Assembly (NCBI GenBank): GCA_028280145.1
Contig: JANQMM010000039.1
Span: 1 to 21,361, forward strand
DNA: 21,361 bases
Source: Minisyncoccota bacterium
GTDB lineage: Bacteria; Patescibacteriota; Minisyncoccia; Phycocordibacterales; JACZSL01
Direction: 5' to 3'
Positions 12,545-18,983 of the stretch are shown one piece after another; within the stretch, counting starts at the first letter, position 1, and every line of letters starts with the position of its first letter. A program made the translations under genes and the position numbers. The notes under the pieces are model-generated. The model worked only from the letters and a program-made list of their open reading frames with translations, had not been told where the DNA came from and searched no databases.

Positions 12545-13043
12545 GTTTTGACTTGATGAATTGCTCAAGCTTTTGCTTGCCCCTATGGAAGCTAACCGTG
12601 GCGTTATTGCTTGTGATATCAAGAGTTTGTGCGATGTCTTTGAAACTCATTTCTTCAACTAAACGGAGATATACGACATCTCGATATTTTTCATCCAGTT
12701 TGTTTATGATGGCAATAGCAATATTCTTTTCTGCCTTACTCACTATTCTCTCTTGTCCGTTTTCACTTGGTTCAAAGCCCTGTTCCTGGAGTTTGTCCAG
12801 TGAATCATCTTTTCTCTTTCGGTAATGATCGATGATCAAATTGCGTGTGATCTGAAAAAGAAATGCTTTCTTGTTTCTGATCTTTTTGCCCTGTGCGATT
12901 TGGTCCCAAAAGCGCATAAACGCTTCTTGGACCAAGTCCTCTGCAATATCAGAGTCACTTGTTTTGAAGAGACATAATCGATATACCATATCTGCATATA
13001 TCTCATATGTCTTGGCGAATTGTTTTTCTTTTCTCTCTTTCAT
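12537..13043 (-). CDS. ECF-type RNA polymerase sigma factor
   Basis: 168 residues, the usual ECF length. Region 2 spans about 12-78, including the core-binding segment DIAEDLVQEAFMRFWDQI (32-49) and FLFQITRNLIIDHYRKRK (61-78), which contacts the -10. Region 4 spans about 108-160 with a helix-turn-helix MSFKDIAQTLDITSNNATVSFHRGKQKL (132-159). There is no region 3 or 1.1. It directs polymerase to alternative promoters. It is first in a coupled pair with the DUF5667-like membrane protein, the classical sigma/anti-sigma order. Upstream, TTGCTG and TGTAAT-like sequences about 17 bp apart may be its promoter, but the match is poor. The target promoters are unknown. Confidence 0.92.
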   Translation of the reverse strand: MKERKEKQFAKTYEIYADMVYRLCLFKTSDSDIAEDLVQEAFMRFWDQIAQGKKIRNKKAFLFQITRNLIIDHYRKRKDDSLDKLQEQGFEPSENGQERIVSKAEKNIAIAIINKLDEKYRDVVYLRLVEEMSFKDIAQTLDITSNNATVSFHRGKQKLEQFIKSKHE

Positions 13044-13115
13044 GCAAGACGTTTCAGATAACCACTATATTACAAGGCATTTAATTCGCCTCAGCAATTC
13101 ACTACGCGAAGGATA

Positions 13116-13619
13116 CTACTTTTCTTGTTTGGATCTCCACCACTTCTGTATGTGTCTTCTTGCCGATCGATAATGTGCCGCTGTTGATGAATTCAAGTAC
13201 GTCGCCAAGTCGGAGGCTCCTGTGAAGGAGTATACATTTTTCTCAAACAGCTCTTTGTCCGTTGCTTTTTTGACAATTTTGTACAACTCATCATGCACTT
13301 CCTTGAGGTCGGATTCTATTTTTCTAAGGGAGGTGTTCTTAAACCTCTTAAATATATCCGCGTTTAATTCTTTGAGTTGGTTCCATTTGTATTTTTCCGT
13401 TGGCACCGCAGGGGTCTCGCCTGATTTTGCTGTTTTGTACCACTGTATCATCATACGACCCCACTCCGCTCGGTGAGCGAGGAAGTCTTTAATACTCATA
13501 CCGTCAATAACCACTTCGGTCTTTGATTTTTTCGGAATGTCTTCCAACAAATTCGTCAATAATTCCCATTCCTTTTCTATATCCTCAATAAATGCTTGTT
13601 TTGTTTTGAATCGGCTCAT
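13116..13619 (-). CDS. ClbS/DfsB-family four-helix-bundle protein
   Basis: 167 residues. Family signatures in order: an N-terminal helix (FKTKQAFIEDIEKEWELL), SIKDFLAHRAEWGRMMIQW (42-60, with H49, W53 and W60), KYKWNQLKELNADIF (77-91), a region beginning SFTGASDLATYLNSSTAAHY (131-150, H149) and a final helix with RHIQKW. This is the DinB-like bundle of the former DUF1706. ClbS inactivates the genotoxin colibactin by acting on its cyclopropane warhead; most family members have no known substrate. It follows pyrB on the same strand after 53 bp. No SD and no clean -10 are seen, so it may be read from the pyrB promoter. Confidence 0.9.
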   Translation of the reverse strand: MSRFKTKQAFIEDIEKEWELLTNLLEDIPKKSKTEVVIDGMSIKDFLAHRAEWGRMMIQWYKTAKSGETPAVPTEKYKWNQLKELNADIFKRFKNTSLRKIESDLKEVHDELYKIVKKATDKELFEKNVYSFTGASDLATYLNSSTAAHYRSARRHIQKWWRSKQEK

Positions 13620-13672
13620 ACTATTTACGAAACATATTTAATACACGACAAATCATTTCTCTTTAACGCATT

Positions 13673-14587
13673 CTATCCCTTCTGGGTCGATTCAAGAAGT
13701 GTGGTAAGAAGCGCCATGCGAACAAGCACTCCATATTTTGCTTGCTTGAAATATACCGCTTTAGGATCTGTATCAACTTCCGGCAAGATCTCATCAACTC
13801 TGGGCAAAGGATGCATCACGATTGACCTCTCTTTCATTGCACGCACCAGCTTGGTATCTATTTGGTAACAATCCTTGAATTTCAAGTAATCTTCCTGATT
13901 TCCAAATCTTTCTTTTTGGATTCGTGTTTGATACAAAACATCAACGTTACTTGTTATAGATTCCAGGTCTTCACTTTCTGTGTAGGAAGTATTATGTTTT
14001 TCCAAATATTCCTTTATATCGTCTCCAATTTTTAACGCTTCAGGAGATATGAAAGATATATGCACATCTTTATATTTGCCAAGCAGGTAGGCAAGTGACC
14101 GGACCGTTCTTCCATTTTTTAAATCACCAACCATTGCGATTCGAATAGCATCAATTTGTCCAAGTTCTTTTTGGATCGTATATAGATCAAGTAGAGCTTG
14201 TGTTGGGTGTTGTCCCGTACCATCTCCGGCATTAATGACCGGAATGCGAGACACTGAAGACGCTTTTTGTGACGCGCCTTTCTCAGGGTGACGCAATACA
14301 ATAACGTCGGCATAATTTCCTATCACTTTTATGGAGTCTTCCAGTGTCTCGCCTTTTATGGCGGAGGAGAACTCTTTTGCGTTTTCAGTACTGATGACAT
14401 TGCCACCAAGACGAATCATTGCTGATTCAAAAGAAAACCGAGTTCTGGTGCTCGGTTCATAAAACAATGATGCCATTATTTTTCCATTCAAGACGTCTTT
14501 CTTCTCTGTCTCCAACGCATCGGCCGCTGAGAATATTTTTTCAATAAATTGAGGATCAAACTGTTGGGATTCAATTATGTGATTCAT
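13673..14587 (-). CDS. pyrB: Aspartate carbamoyltransferase catalytic subunit
   Basis: 304 residues, the normal catalytic-chain length. Start ATG 14587 (MNHIIESQQF); eight upstream in-frame residues are rejected because TACAAT lies 8 nt before this ATG. Active-site blocks: FYEPSTRTRFSFESA (42-56, carbamoyl-phosphate site S46-T49), SAIKGETLEDS (75-85, 80s loop Lys), VIVLRHPEKGA (95-105), INAGDGTGQHPTQALLDL (118-135), YQTRIQKERF (219-228) and MHPLPRVDEI (258-267). It joins carbamoyl phosphate and aspartate, the first committed step of pyrimidine synthesis. No pyrI regulatory chain or other pyr gene is nearby. Confidence 0.96.
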   Translation of the reverse strand: MNHIIESQQFDPQFIEKIFSAADALETEKKDVLNGKIMASLFYEPSTRTRFSFESAMIRLGGNVISTENAKEFSSAIKGETLEDSIKVIGNYADVIVLRHPEKGASQKASSVSRIPVINAGDGTGQHPTQALLDLYTIQKELGQIDAIRIAMVGDLKNGRTVRSLAYLLGKYKDVHISFISPEALKIGDDIKEYLEKHNTSYTESEDLESITSNVDVLYQTRIQKERFGNQEDYLKFKDCYQIDTKLVRAMKERSIVMHPLPRVDEILPEVDTDPKAVYFKQAKYGVLVRMALLTTLLESTQKG

Positions 14588-14595
14588 TGCACCAA

Positions 14596-14625
14596 ATTGT
14601 ACCCCAAGCAAGGATGCTCACACAA
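14596..14625 (-). promoter_or_regulatory. pyrB promoter
   Basis: Minus strand TTGTGT (14625-14620), 18 bp, TACAAT (14601-14596), then 8 nt to ATG 14587. The predicted leader is zero to two bases. Confidence 0.5.
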
Positions 14626-14739
14626 CACCTACATGCGTCACCTTTGCTACGTCTTCTTCTAAAAAGAAGCTTAAGTCTACGTATCCGCTAGTAATCTATA
14701 TGAAACAGGGTGGTCTTGGATTCATATGAGCTTCCAATT

Positions 14740-14991
14740 TTAGCGGTGACTACAACCGGGCCAACAGCATGGTCGGCGTTTTCCTTCCTTAAGCTCTGTT
14801 TGTAGCCGTTTGATATGATGTTTTCTTGTTTCCGGTTTTTTGACTGAGATAATCCAGCAAATCCATTCATTGCGGGCAAGTGGTGTAAGGTCATTCCATA
14901 TACCTTGTAGTACTCGCGAAGATGAAAGGGTCTTTCGCAAGTCTGAAGGTACTCTGTGTACGACACCGCTTGAGATTCTTTGTTTGACCAT
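14740..14991 (-). CDS. Short YdeI/OmdA-like protein with Cys-rich end
   Basis: 83 residues. LTPLARNEWICWI (36-48) followed by KKPETRKHHIKRLQTELKEGKR (51-72) is the C-terminal signature of the YdeI/OmpD-associated (OmdA) family, normally preceded by a DUF1905 domain and about 150-200 residues long. Here only this module is present, with a terminal RRPCCWPGCSHR whose Cys/His residues could bind a metal. The start is supported by TGATACAAT, 6 nt before ATG 14991. An overlapping frame (14688-14966) lacks any family pattern. Family members are loosely linked to bacteriocin or stress resistance. Function here unknown. Confidence 0.75.
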   Translation of the reverse strand: MVKQRISSGVVHRVPSDLRKTLSSSRVLQGIWNDLTPLARNEWICWIISVKKPETRKHHIKRLQTELKEGKRRPCCWPGCSHR

Positions 14992-14997
14992 AGCGTT

Positions 14998-15006
14998 ATT
15001 GTATCA
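14998..15006 (-). promoter_or_regulatory. Extended -10 (TGA-TACAAT) 6 nt before the YdeI-like ATG
   Basis: Minus strand TGATACAAT, then AACGCT, then ATG 14991. This is the same layout as at ruvA and the inositol-phosphatase-like gene. Confidence 0.6.
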
Positions 15007-15049
15007 AAATCCTTCTTGCGTGAAGATTTCTTGAGGCGATATCAAACTT

Positions 15050-15078
15050 TTGACAATAATGAATTTAGGCCATAGTAT
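15050..15078 (+). promoter_or_regulatory. Consensus sigma70-type promoter of the unknown gene at 15111
   Basis: TTGACA (15050-15055), exactly 17 bp, TAGTAT (15073-15078). This is the only fully consensus -35 at optimal spacing I found in the window. The predicted leader is about 26 nt, with GGAG at 15098-15101. Confidence 0.8.
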
Positions 15079-15110
15079 CACTACAGGTTAAAAAATCGGA
15101 GTACTACACC

Positions 15111-15533
15111 ATGGGCCCGTATGATGACATTGATCCTCAATTGAGGGTTGTTGGTGGGATGGACTGGGAAAAAGGGCAGTTGGGAATTCCACCCCAGAAC
15201 AGAGGCGTTCGCTTCACGCGTGTTTTAGAAGGGCATCATCCTCAAGACAACACGCGAAAGCTCGAATTGGGATTTGCCAAAGAATGGTCAGATCAAAATG
15301 GAGACGGCGAATTGCTCGCAAGCCTTCTACTAACTGACAAGGATGATCCACGGCGTTCTGCTGTACCGAGTACTCCAAGAGAATGGGAAGTCGCTCGGCT
15401 TGTGGCAGCCACCATTATCCAGTGGCTACCAACGTCGGTCGGTTGTTCGTTCCTGCGAGGAGCGTTTGAGAATGGTGGCGGAGAATTCAATTATCGCCTT
15501 CCTGACGAAAACATCTTCATGTACAGAAAATGA
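15111..15533 (+). CDS. Orphan unknown protein, 140 residues
   Basis: No family recognised. Soluble, no signal peptide or TM. The N-terminus is rich in Asp, Pro and Gly (MGPYDDIDPQLRVVGGMDW). The middle has strands (VRFTRVLEGHH, KLELGFAKEW, GELLASLLLTD) and a helix (PREWEVARLVAATIIQWL). The start is clear: GGAG is 9 nt before the ATG and a consensus promoter stands upstream. A strong terminator follows 16 bp after the stop. It is more GC-rich than its neighbours. This single-gene cassette of promoter, SD leader, gene and terminator matches the organisation of 4774-5292. The regulatory signals suggest high expression or recent arrival; neither can be decided here. Confidence 0.75.
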   Translation: MGPYDDIDPQLRVVGGMDWEKGQLGIPPQNRGVRFTRVLEGHHPQDNTRKLELGFAKEWSDQNGDGELLASLLLTDKDDPRRSAVPSTPREWEVARLVAATIIQWLPTSVGCSFLRGAFENGGGEFNYRLPDENIFMYRK

Positions 15534-15549
15534 CTATGACTTCCGGAAG

Positions 15550-15576
15550 CCTGTTCGTGCACACGAACAGGTTTTT
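15550..15576 (+). terminator. Terminator of the orphan gene
   Basis: Stem CCTGTTCG / CGAACAGG (15550-15557 with 15564-15571), loop TGCACA, followed by TTTTT (15572-15576). Confidence 0.9.
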
Positions 15577-15648
15577 CGTTTTGGTGTATCTCGAGTAGAT
15601 CTCTCCAAGCACAGATCGCTAAATAGTCTGAACCAATTTGAAACAGTC

Positions 15649-16542
15649 TCAAGTGACTTTGATAGAAAAAGAGTGAGAGATAACCTCACCTGGATTAACT
15701 ATCCGCAAACCATCCTTGTTATTGAATGCGTCGGCAGAACAGGTCATCGGTTCTATTGCAATAGATTCTCTGTGTGGTGGGGTGTAGATCTGAAGATATC
15801 CGTAACCTTCATCTGTTTCAATTGAAATAGCGACATCATTCTTTTCATCAATCAGTAAGACCTGGTTTCTTGGGTTTTGAAATGCATACCCTGTATCAAA
15901 CTCTTTAACTCCGATCTTCTCTAACTTCTCAAAATGGGAAGACTTCACCTTCTTACCGGTTGGAATGAGCCTGTCATCAACTTCAATCTCTTCTACTTCA
16001 GGAATTTGAAGACCGAGTTCATTCACCAGTATTCCTGTACGAAAGTATGGGTGCCACCCAAGCCCAAAGGGAAGTTCTGTTGAACCGTTATTCGTTACAT
16101 TCACAGTACAGGTCAACGTGTTTTCACTCAATTCGTAAATTACATCGAGTGAAAATGGAAATGGAAAATACGCTTTGTCTCCCGGATATGTATGTCTCAA
16201 TGCTAACCTCCCTCCATATTCATTCTTTTCATCAGACACGACCTCAAATCCTTCATGTTCTATGAATCCGTGTATCGCATTATTTTCCTCGGGCATATTT
16301 ATTGGAAACTGGTAGACATCTCCATTGAATTCAAATTTTCCATCAGCAATCCTGTTAGGGAATGGTGCAAGTATTGAACTTTTTGAACCTTCGTTTTCTA
16401 TTATTTCTTCGGGAGTCTTGTATCCGTCGATGATTTCTATAACGTCATCACCTCTCTTAAGCATAAGTGCGTTCAATTTTGCACCTTTTTCGGGGATGAC
16501 TTCGATAGATATTTTTTCCGATTCCAATTTCAAGACCTTCAT
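15649..16542 (-). CDS. Aldose 1-epimerase-like protein (galactose mutarotase family)
   Basis: 297 residues, beta-rich throughout. Family active-site residues are present: PFPNRI (61-66), NAIHGF (88-93, H91), LGWHPYF (161-167, general acid-type H164) and IEPMTCSADAFN (263-274, catalytic base-type E264). Mutarotases interconvert alpha and beta anomers of hexoses; some family members act on glucose-6-phosphate or other sugars, and the substrate cannot be fixed here. Start ATG 16542 has TGTTAGTAT 6 nt upstream, implying a leaderless mRNA. No sugar operon surrounds it, so it probably serves general hexose uptake or salvage. Confidence 0.9.
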   Translation of the reverse strand: MKVLKLESEKISIEVIPEKGAKLNALMLKRGDDVIEIIDGYKTPEEIIENEGSKSSILAPFPNRIADGKFEFNGDVYQFPINMPEENNAIHGFIEHEGFEVVSDEKNEYGGRLALRHTYPGDKAYFPFPFSLDVIYELSENTLTCTVNVTNNGSTELPFGLGWHPYFRTGILVNELGLQIPEVEEIEVDDRLIPTGKKVKSSHFEKLEKIGVKEFDTGYAFQNPRNQVLLIDEKNDVAISIETDEGYGYLQIYTPPHRESIAIEPMTCSADAFNNKDGLRIVNPGEVISHSFSIKVT

Positions 16543-16548
16543 AAATTT

Positions 16549-16557
16549 ATACTAACA
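16549..16557 (-). promoter_or_regulatory. Extended -10 (TGT-TAGTAT) 6 nt before the mutarotase ATG
   Basis: Minus strand TGTTAGTAT, then AAATTT, then ATG 16542. No -35 match at 16-18 bp. Confidence 0.6.
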
Positions 16558-16625
16558 AAAACAACAGAGAAATATTTAATATTTTTTGGAATATAGAGGT
16601 TGGCAGTTTTGGATGTTTCAGAATG

Positions 16626-17972
16626 TTATGTATCTATTTGTAAATCCAGAGGAACTTCTGAGATAAGATCGAATTTTTCTTCTTCCTTGTTGTATCGAAA
16701 CCTTCTTATACTCTGGTCGCCCAAGAGATTGAATGTATGGTTATATAGTCTAATTCTTTTTTTTGCTAACTCCGGATCCTGTAAATATTCTCGCACTCCA
16801 CGATGAGCATATCCTTCCACCAGGAGTACATTTCCGCCATTTTCGACATACCTTTCTTCACTTTCTTCTTTGTCTGTGTCCAGCTCGTGCATTTGAAGTA
16901 CGCTTAAAGCAGTTGTAGCATCTCTCCAATCATTCATACACCAATAAAATTTTGTAACCTGTTCCTCTATACTATCTTCTTTTGAAGTAATACCCGCATT
17001 CTGCAATTTATTCAACACATCTTCAGCTAGTTTGTCAGTTTGTTCAGTTCGATCGCGTATATACTTGGATCCCTGGCTGTCGTGCATCATAGTTAATCCG
17101 CTACTCAGAGCTCCAGAAACTCCCAAAGCACCTAAGCCGGCTACCTTTAAGAAATTCCGCCGACTCATTTTTCTTCCGGCGTCTTCTTTTGTGGCATTTT
17201 CTCTCTGGATCATGTGAAGTAAGGACCCACCAAGCGCTGTTCCCAAAGCAAAAGGGCCAGCCATCGCCAATGGTCCGTATTCAGATATGAAGCGTGCTGA
17301 ATCTGAATCTGGATTGACAACAAGAATATCTTTTTCTTTTCGAGCAGCCATACCTGCCAAGACACCAAAGAAAGACATAACTTCTCTTTCATTTCGAGAT
17401 TCGTATAAAGATTTTTCCACATCCTCTCTCAGTTCTCCTTGATGTCGCGCAGTTTCATTGGCAATTTCTTGTACACTAAGCTGTTTCAAATTTCTATCGT
17501 CAAAATATTCAAGCATCACGACGGACGAGTCATCCATTTCCCGATCGATGTCCTCGTAGTGTTTTATCAAGGTCTCCGGTATATGCGTTACTCCTCTTAC
17601 GGTGAAGTTGAAAGAATCATCTTCAGGCCGGCCGATTTGTACAGGTTCGTGTTCAATGTACGTGCTTCGGTCGTCTCGAAGCAGGGATTCTTTCCATGAT
17701 TCAAATGACACATCAGGCGTTGTCTCAGTAGCTCTGGTTGTGTTGGGGAGAGCAGACACCGCACTTGCTACAGCAAGTGTTTTGAGTATATTTCGTCTTA
17801 CCTCATCAACCCCTTCTGTTCGTTGCGTCTTTTCCAGACTGTCTTTAGTGTCAGTGGTTTCGGGATAAGTACCAGGTTCTTCATTCGAATCCTCTGAAGG
17901 CATTTCTGCTGTGGTCGATTCACCTTCTTTTGTTTTTTGTTCTTCGACAGGGTCAGGTCTTTCGAAATCCAT
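16626..17972 (-). CDS. TraB/Tiki-like protein with two twin-arginine motifs
   Basis: 448 residues; no confident family. Acidic hydrophilic N-terminus (1-56), then VRRNILKTLAVASAVSAL (58-75), a twin-arginine-type export signal. Residues 120-165 (VRGVTHIPETLIKHYEDI, then SSVVMLEYFD) and 380-400 (GGNVLLVEGYAHRGVREYL) resemble the GxxH/E and terminal GxxH motifs of the TraB/ChaN/Tiki superfamily. A hydrophobic stretch (233-252) precedes a second, near-perfect Tat motif MSRRNFLKVAGLGALGVSG (269-287) deep inside the protein. The start has TGCTATAAT 6 nt before the ATG. It could be an exported or membrane hydrolase-like protein. The duplicate Tat signals suggest fusion or internal duplication. Catalysis is unproven. 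Confidence 0.65.
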   Translation of the reverse strand: MDFERPDPVEEQKTKEGESTTAEMPSEDSNEEPGTYPETTDTKDSLEKTQRTEGVDEVRRNILKTLAVASAVSALPNTTRATETTPDVSFESWKESLLRDDRSTYIEHEPVQIGRPEDDSFNFTVRGVTHIPETLIKHYEDIDREMDDSSVVMLEYFDDRNLKQLSVQEIANETARHQGELREDVEKSLYESRNEREVMSFFGVLAGMAARKEKDILVVNPDSDSARFISEYGPLAMAGPFALGTALGGSLLHMIQRENATKEDAGRKMSRRNFLKVAGLGALGVSGALSSGLTMMHDSQGSKYIRDRTEQTDKLAEDVLNKLQNAGITSKEDSIEEQVTKFYWCMNDWRDATTALSVLQMHELDTDKEESEERYVENGGNVLLVEGYAHRGVREYLQDPELAKKRIRLYNHTFNLLGDQSIRRFRYNKEEEKFDLISEVPLDLQIDT

Positions 17973-17978
17973 CTCTCA

Positions 17979-17987
17979 ATTATAGCA
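17979..17987 (-). promoter_or_regulatory. Extended -10 (TGC-TATAAT) 6 nt before the twin-Tat gene
   Basis: Minus strand TGCTATAAT, a perfect consensus -10 with TGn, then TGAGAG, then ATG 17972. This is the strongest example of the leaderless layout. Confidence 0.65.
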
Positions 17988-18053
17988 GAATCAAAAAAGG
18001 GATCAGGTGCGGGGTTATCATATGTATTTTCAATCTAGGAGGTTGCTCCATTC

Positions 18054-18095
18054 ATGAGGCCATCAATGAGTCCTATCATTTCATGGTTATGTTAA
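18054..18095 (+). CDS. Possible 13-residue micro-ORF with strong SD
   Basis: AGGAGG (18037-18042) is followed 11 nt later by ATG AGG, an open frame of 13 codons (MRPSMSPIISWLC) ending TAA at 18093-18095. The SD is as strong as that of the orphan gene at 5292, although little fits behind it. Its end overlaps the last bases of the DedA-like gene on the other strand. It may be a leader peptide, the remnant of a lost gene, or chance. Confidence 0.2.
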   Translation: MRPSMSPIISWLC

Positions 18096-18817
18096 TCTGA
18101 AGGCGATTCAACACGAACGCGTGAAGCCTCATTATTTTTTAGCGCAACATAGTATGAGCGTGCTTTTGTTACTCCAACGGTAAGGGATATAAGCGCGACG
18201 ATCGCAAGAGTGGCAAAGCCTTCCTCATTGCTAAGCGTATTCACGTCAATGATCATCGCAAGTATGATGATCCCGATAGTTGCTGCGGTACACGCAAAGA
18301 ATTTCACTCGCAGTGAAGAGAAGAACACTTTCAAAGGCCTTCCTCCCTGTGAGACCTGAGCCACTTCGTAATTAGCCCGAAAGACAGGAAGCCATGTGAC
18401 GAAAAGCCGATCTTTAACTTCAAAATCGTCATCTTGTTGTTGAGCGAGTACTTTGGTCTTATACACTCTCGCAAAAAATATATTTACTATGCTAGCCAAA
18501 CTCCATCCAATGAAGATAGAGAGTATAGTGATCGCAAAAATTGCCACACCCCCCGTTTGAGAGAGTATTGCTATAAGAACAATAAGTGTTGTTCCGGGAA
18601 AGACACTGCCTATAAAATAAAGGCCTTCGATGAATACTGATAAAAACGCGGCCACATAAATGTATTCTTCATTGATTCCCGAGATGAAATCGAGAAGTTG
18701 CTCGACTCCCGGCAGCTTGCCGCCAAGGAGCGCAAAAGAAATGTATGTGAAGATCACTATTGAAGAGAATATCCAAACGAAGGACCCGTACAGTTCTGAT
18801 TTTTTTGGAGTTTCCAT
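18092..18817 (-). CDS. DedA/VTT-like membrane protein
   Basis: 241 residues with hydrophobic segments at about 13-31, 53-72, 76-86, 90-117, 172-192 and 201-217. The block FIEGLYFIGSVFPGTTLIVLIAI (62-84) parallels the DedA signature of an acidic residue before an aromatic-G-x-P-G loop that re-enters the membrane, and the following GWSLASIVNIFFAR fits the next helix. DedA proteins flip or transport lipid carriers such as undecaprenyl phosphate, or couple to the proton gradient. The charged central loop (120-168) is longer than usual. The start rests on one ATG with TGGTAAGAT only 4 nt upstream. Family assignment is moderate; a different multi-pass protein is possible. Confidence 0.58.
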   Translation of the reverse strand: METPKKSELYGSFVWIFSSIVIFTYISFALLGGKLPGVEQLLDFISGINEEYIYVAAFLSVFIEGLYFIGSVFPGTTLIVLIAILSQTGGVAIFAITILSIFIGWSLASIVNIFFARVYKTKVLAQQQDDDFEVKDRLFVTWLPVFRANYEVAQVSQGGRPLKVFFSSLRVKFFACTAATIGIIILAMIIDVNTLSNEEGFATLAIVALISLTVGVTKARSYYVALKNNEASRVRVESPSD

Positions 18818-18867
18818 GAAAATCTTACCAAGATGTGCAGTTATCCTATCATGAATTTCTTCTTTCC

Positions 18868-18909
18868 CAGTGGTTGGACCACTGGAAACAGTGGTCCAAC
18901 CACTGTTTT
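18868..18909. repeat. Perfect 17-bp hairpin with GAAA tetraloop in a divergent intergenic region
   Basis: Arms CAGTGGTTGGACCACTG (18868-18884) and its exact reverse complement (18889-18905), loop GAAA (a GNRA tetraloop closed by G-C), followed by TTTT. Each arm is itself an interrupted palindrome (CAGTGG / CCACTG), so a four-way structure is possible. It lies between divergent genes, where no gene needs a terminator. Confidence 0.85.
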
Positions 18910-18968
18910 ACTCTTGTTTTCTTCGGTCTTTAGCACCAGTTCTTGTGCTGGGAAAAGTCATTGTATAG

Positions 18969-18977
18969 TGTCATACT
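18969..18977 (+). promoter_or_regulatory. Extended -10 (TGT-CATACT) 6 nt before the Ig-like surface protein ATG
   Basis: TGTCATACT, then TTTAAT, then ATG 18984. A second hexamer, TATAGT (18964-18969), lies just upstream and would give a leader of about 8 nt. Confidence 0.5.
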
Positions 18978-18983
18978 TTTAAT

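Noticed and set aside
14612..14739. Hairpin CTTCT/AGAAG between pyrB and the YdeI-like gene as a terminator
   Set aside because: The stem is short and no T run follows on the minus strand.
14688..14966. Alternative minus frame over the YdeI-like gene
   Set aside because: No recognisable pattern, whereas the overlapping 14740-14991 frame has the OmdA signature and a promoter at the right distance.
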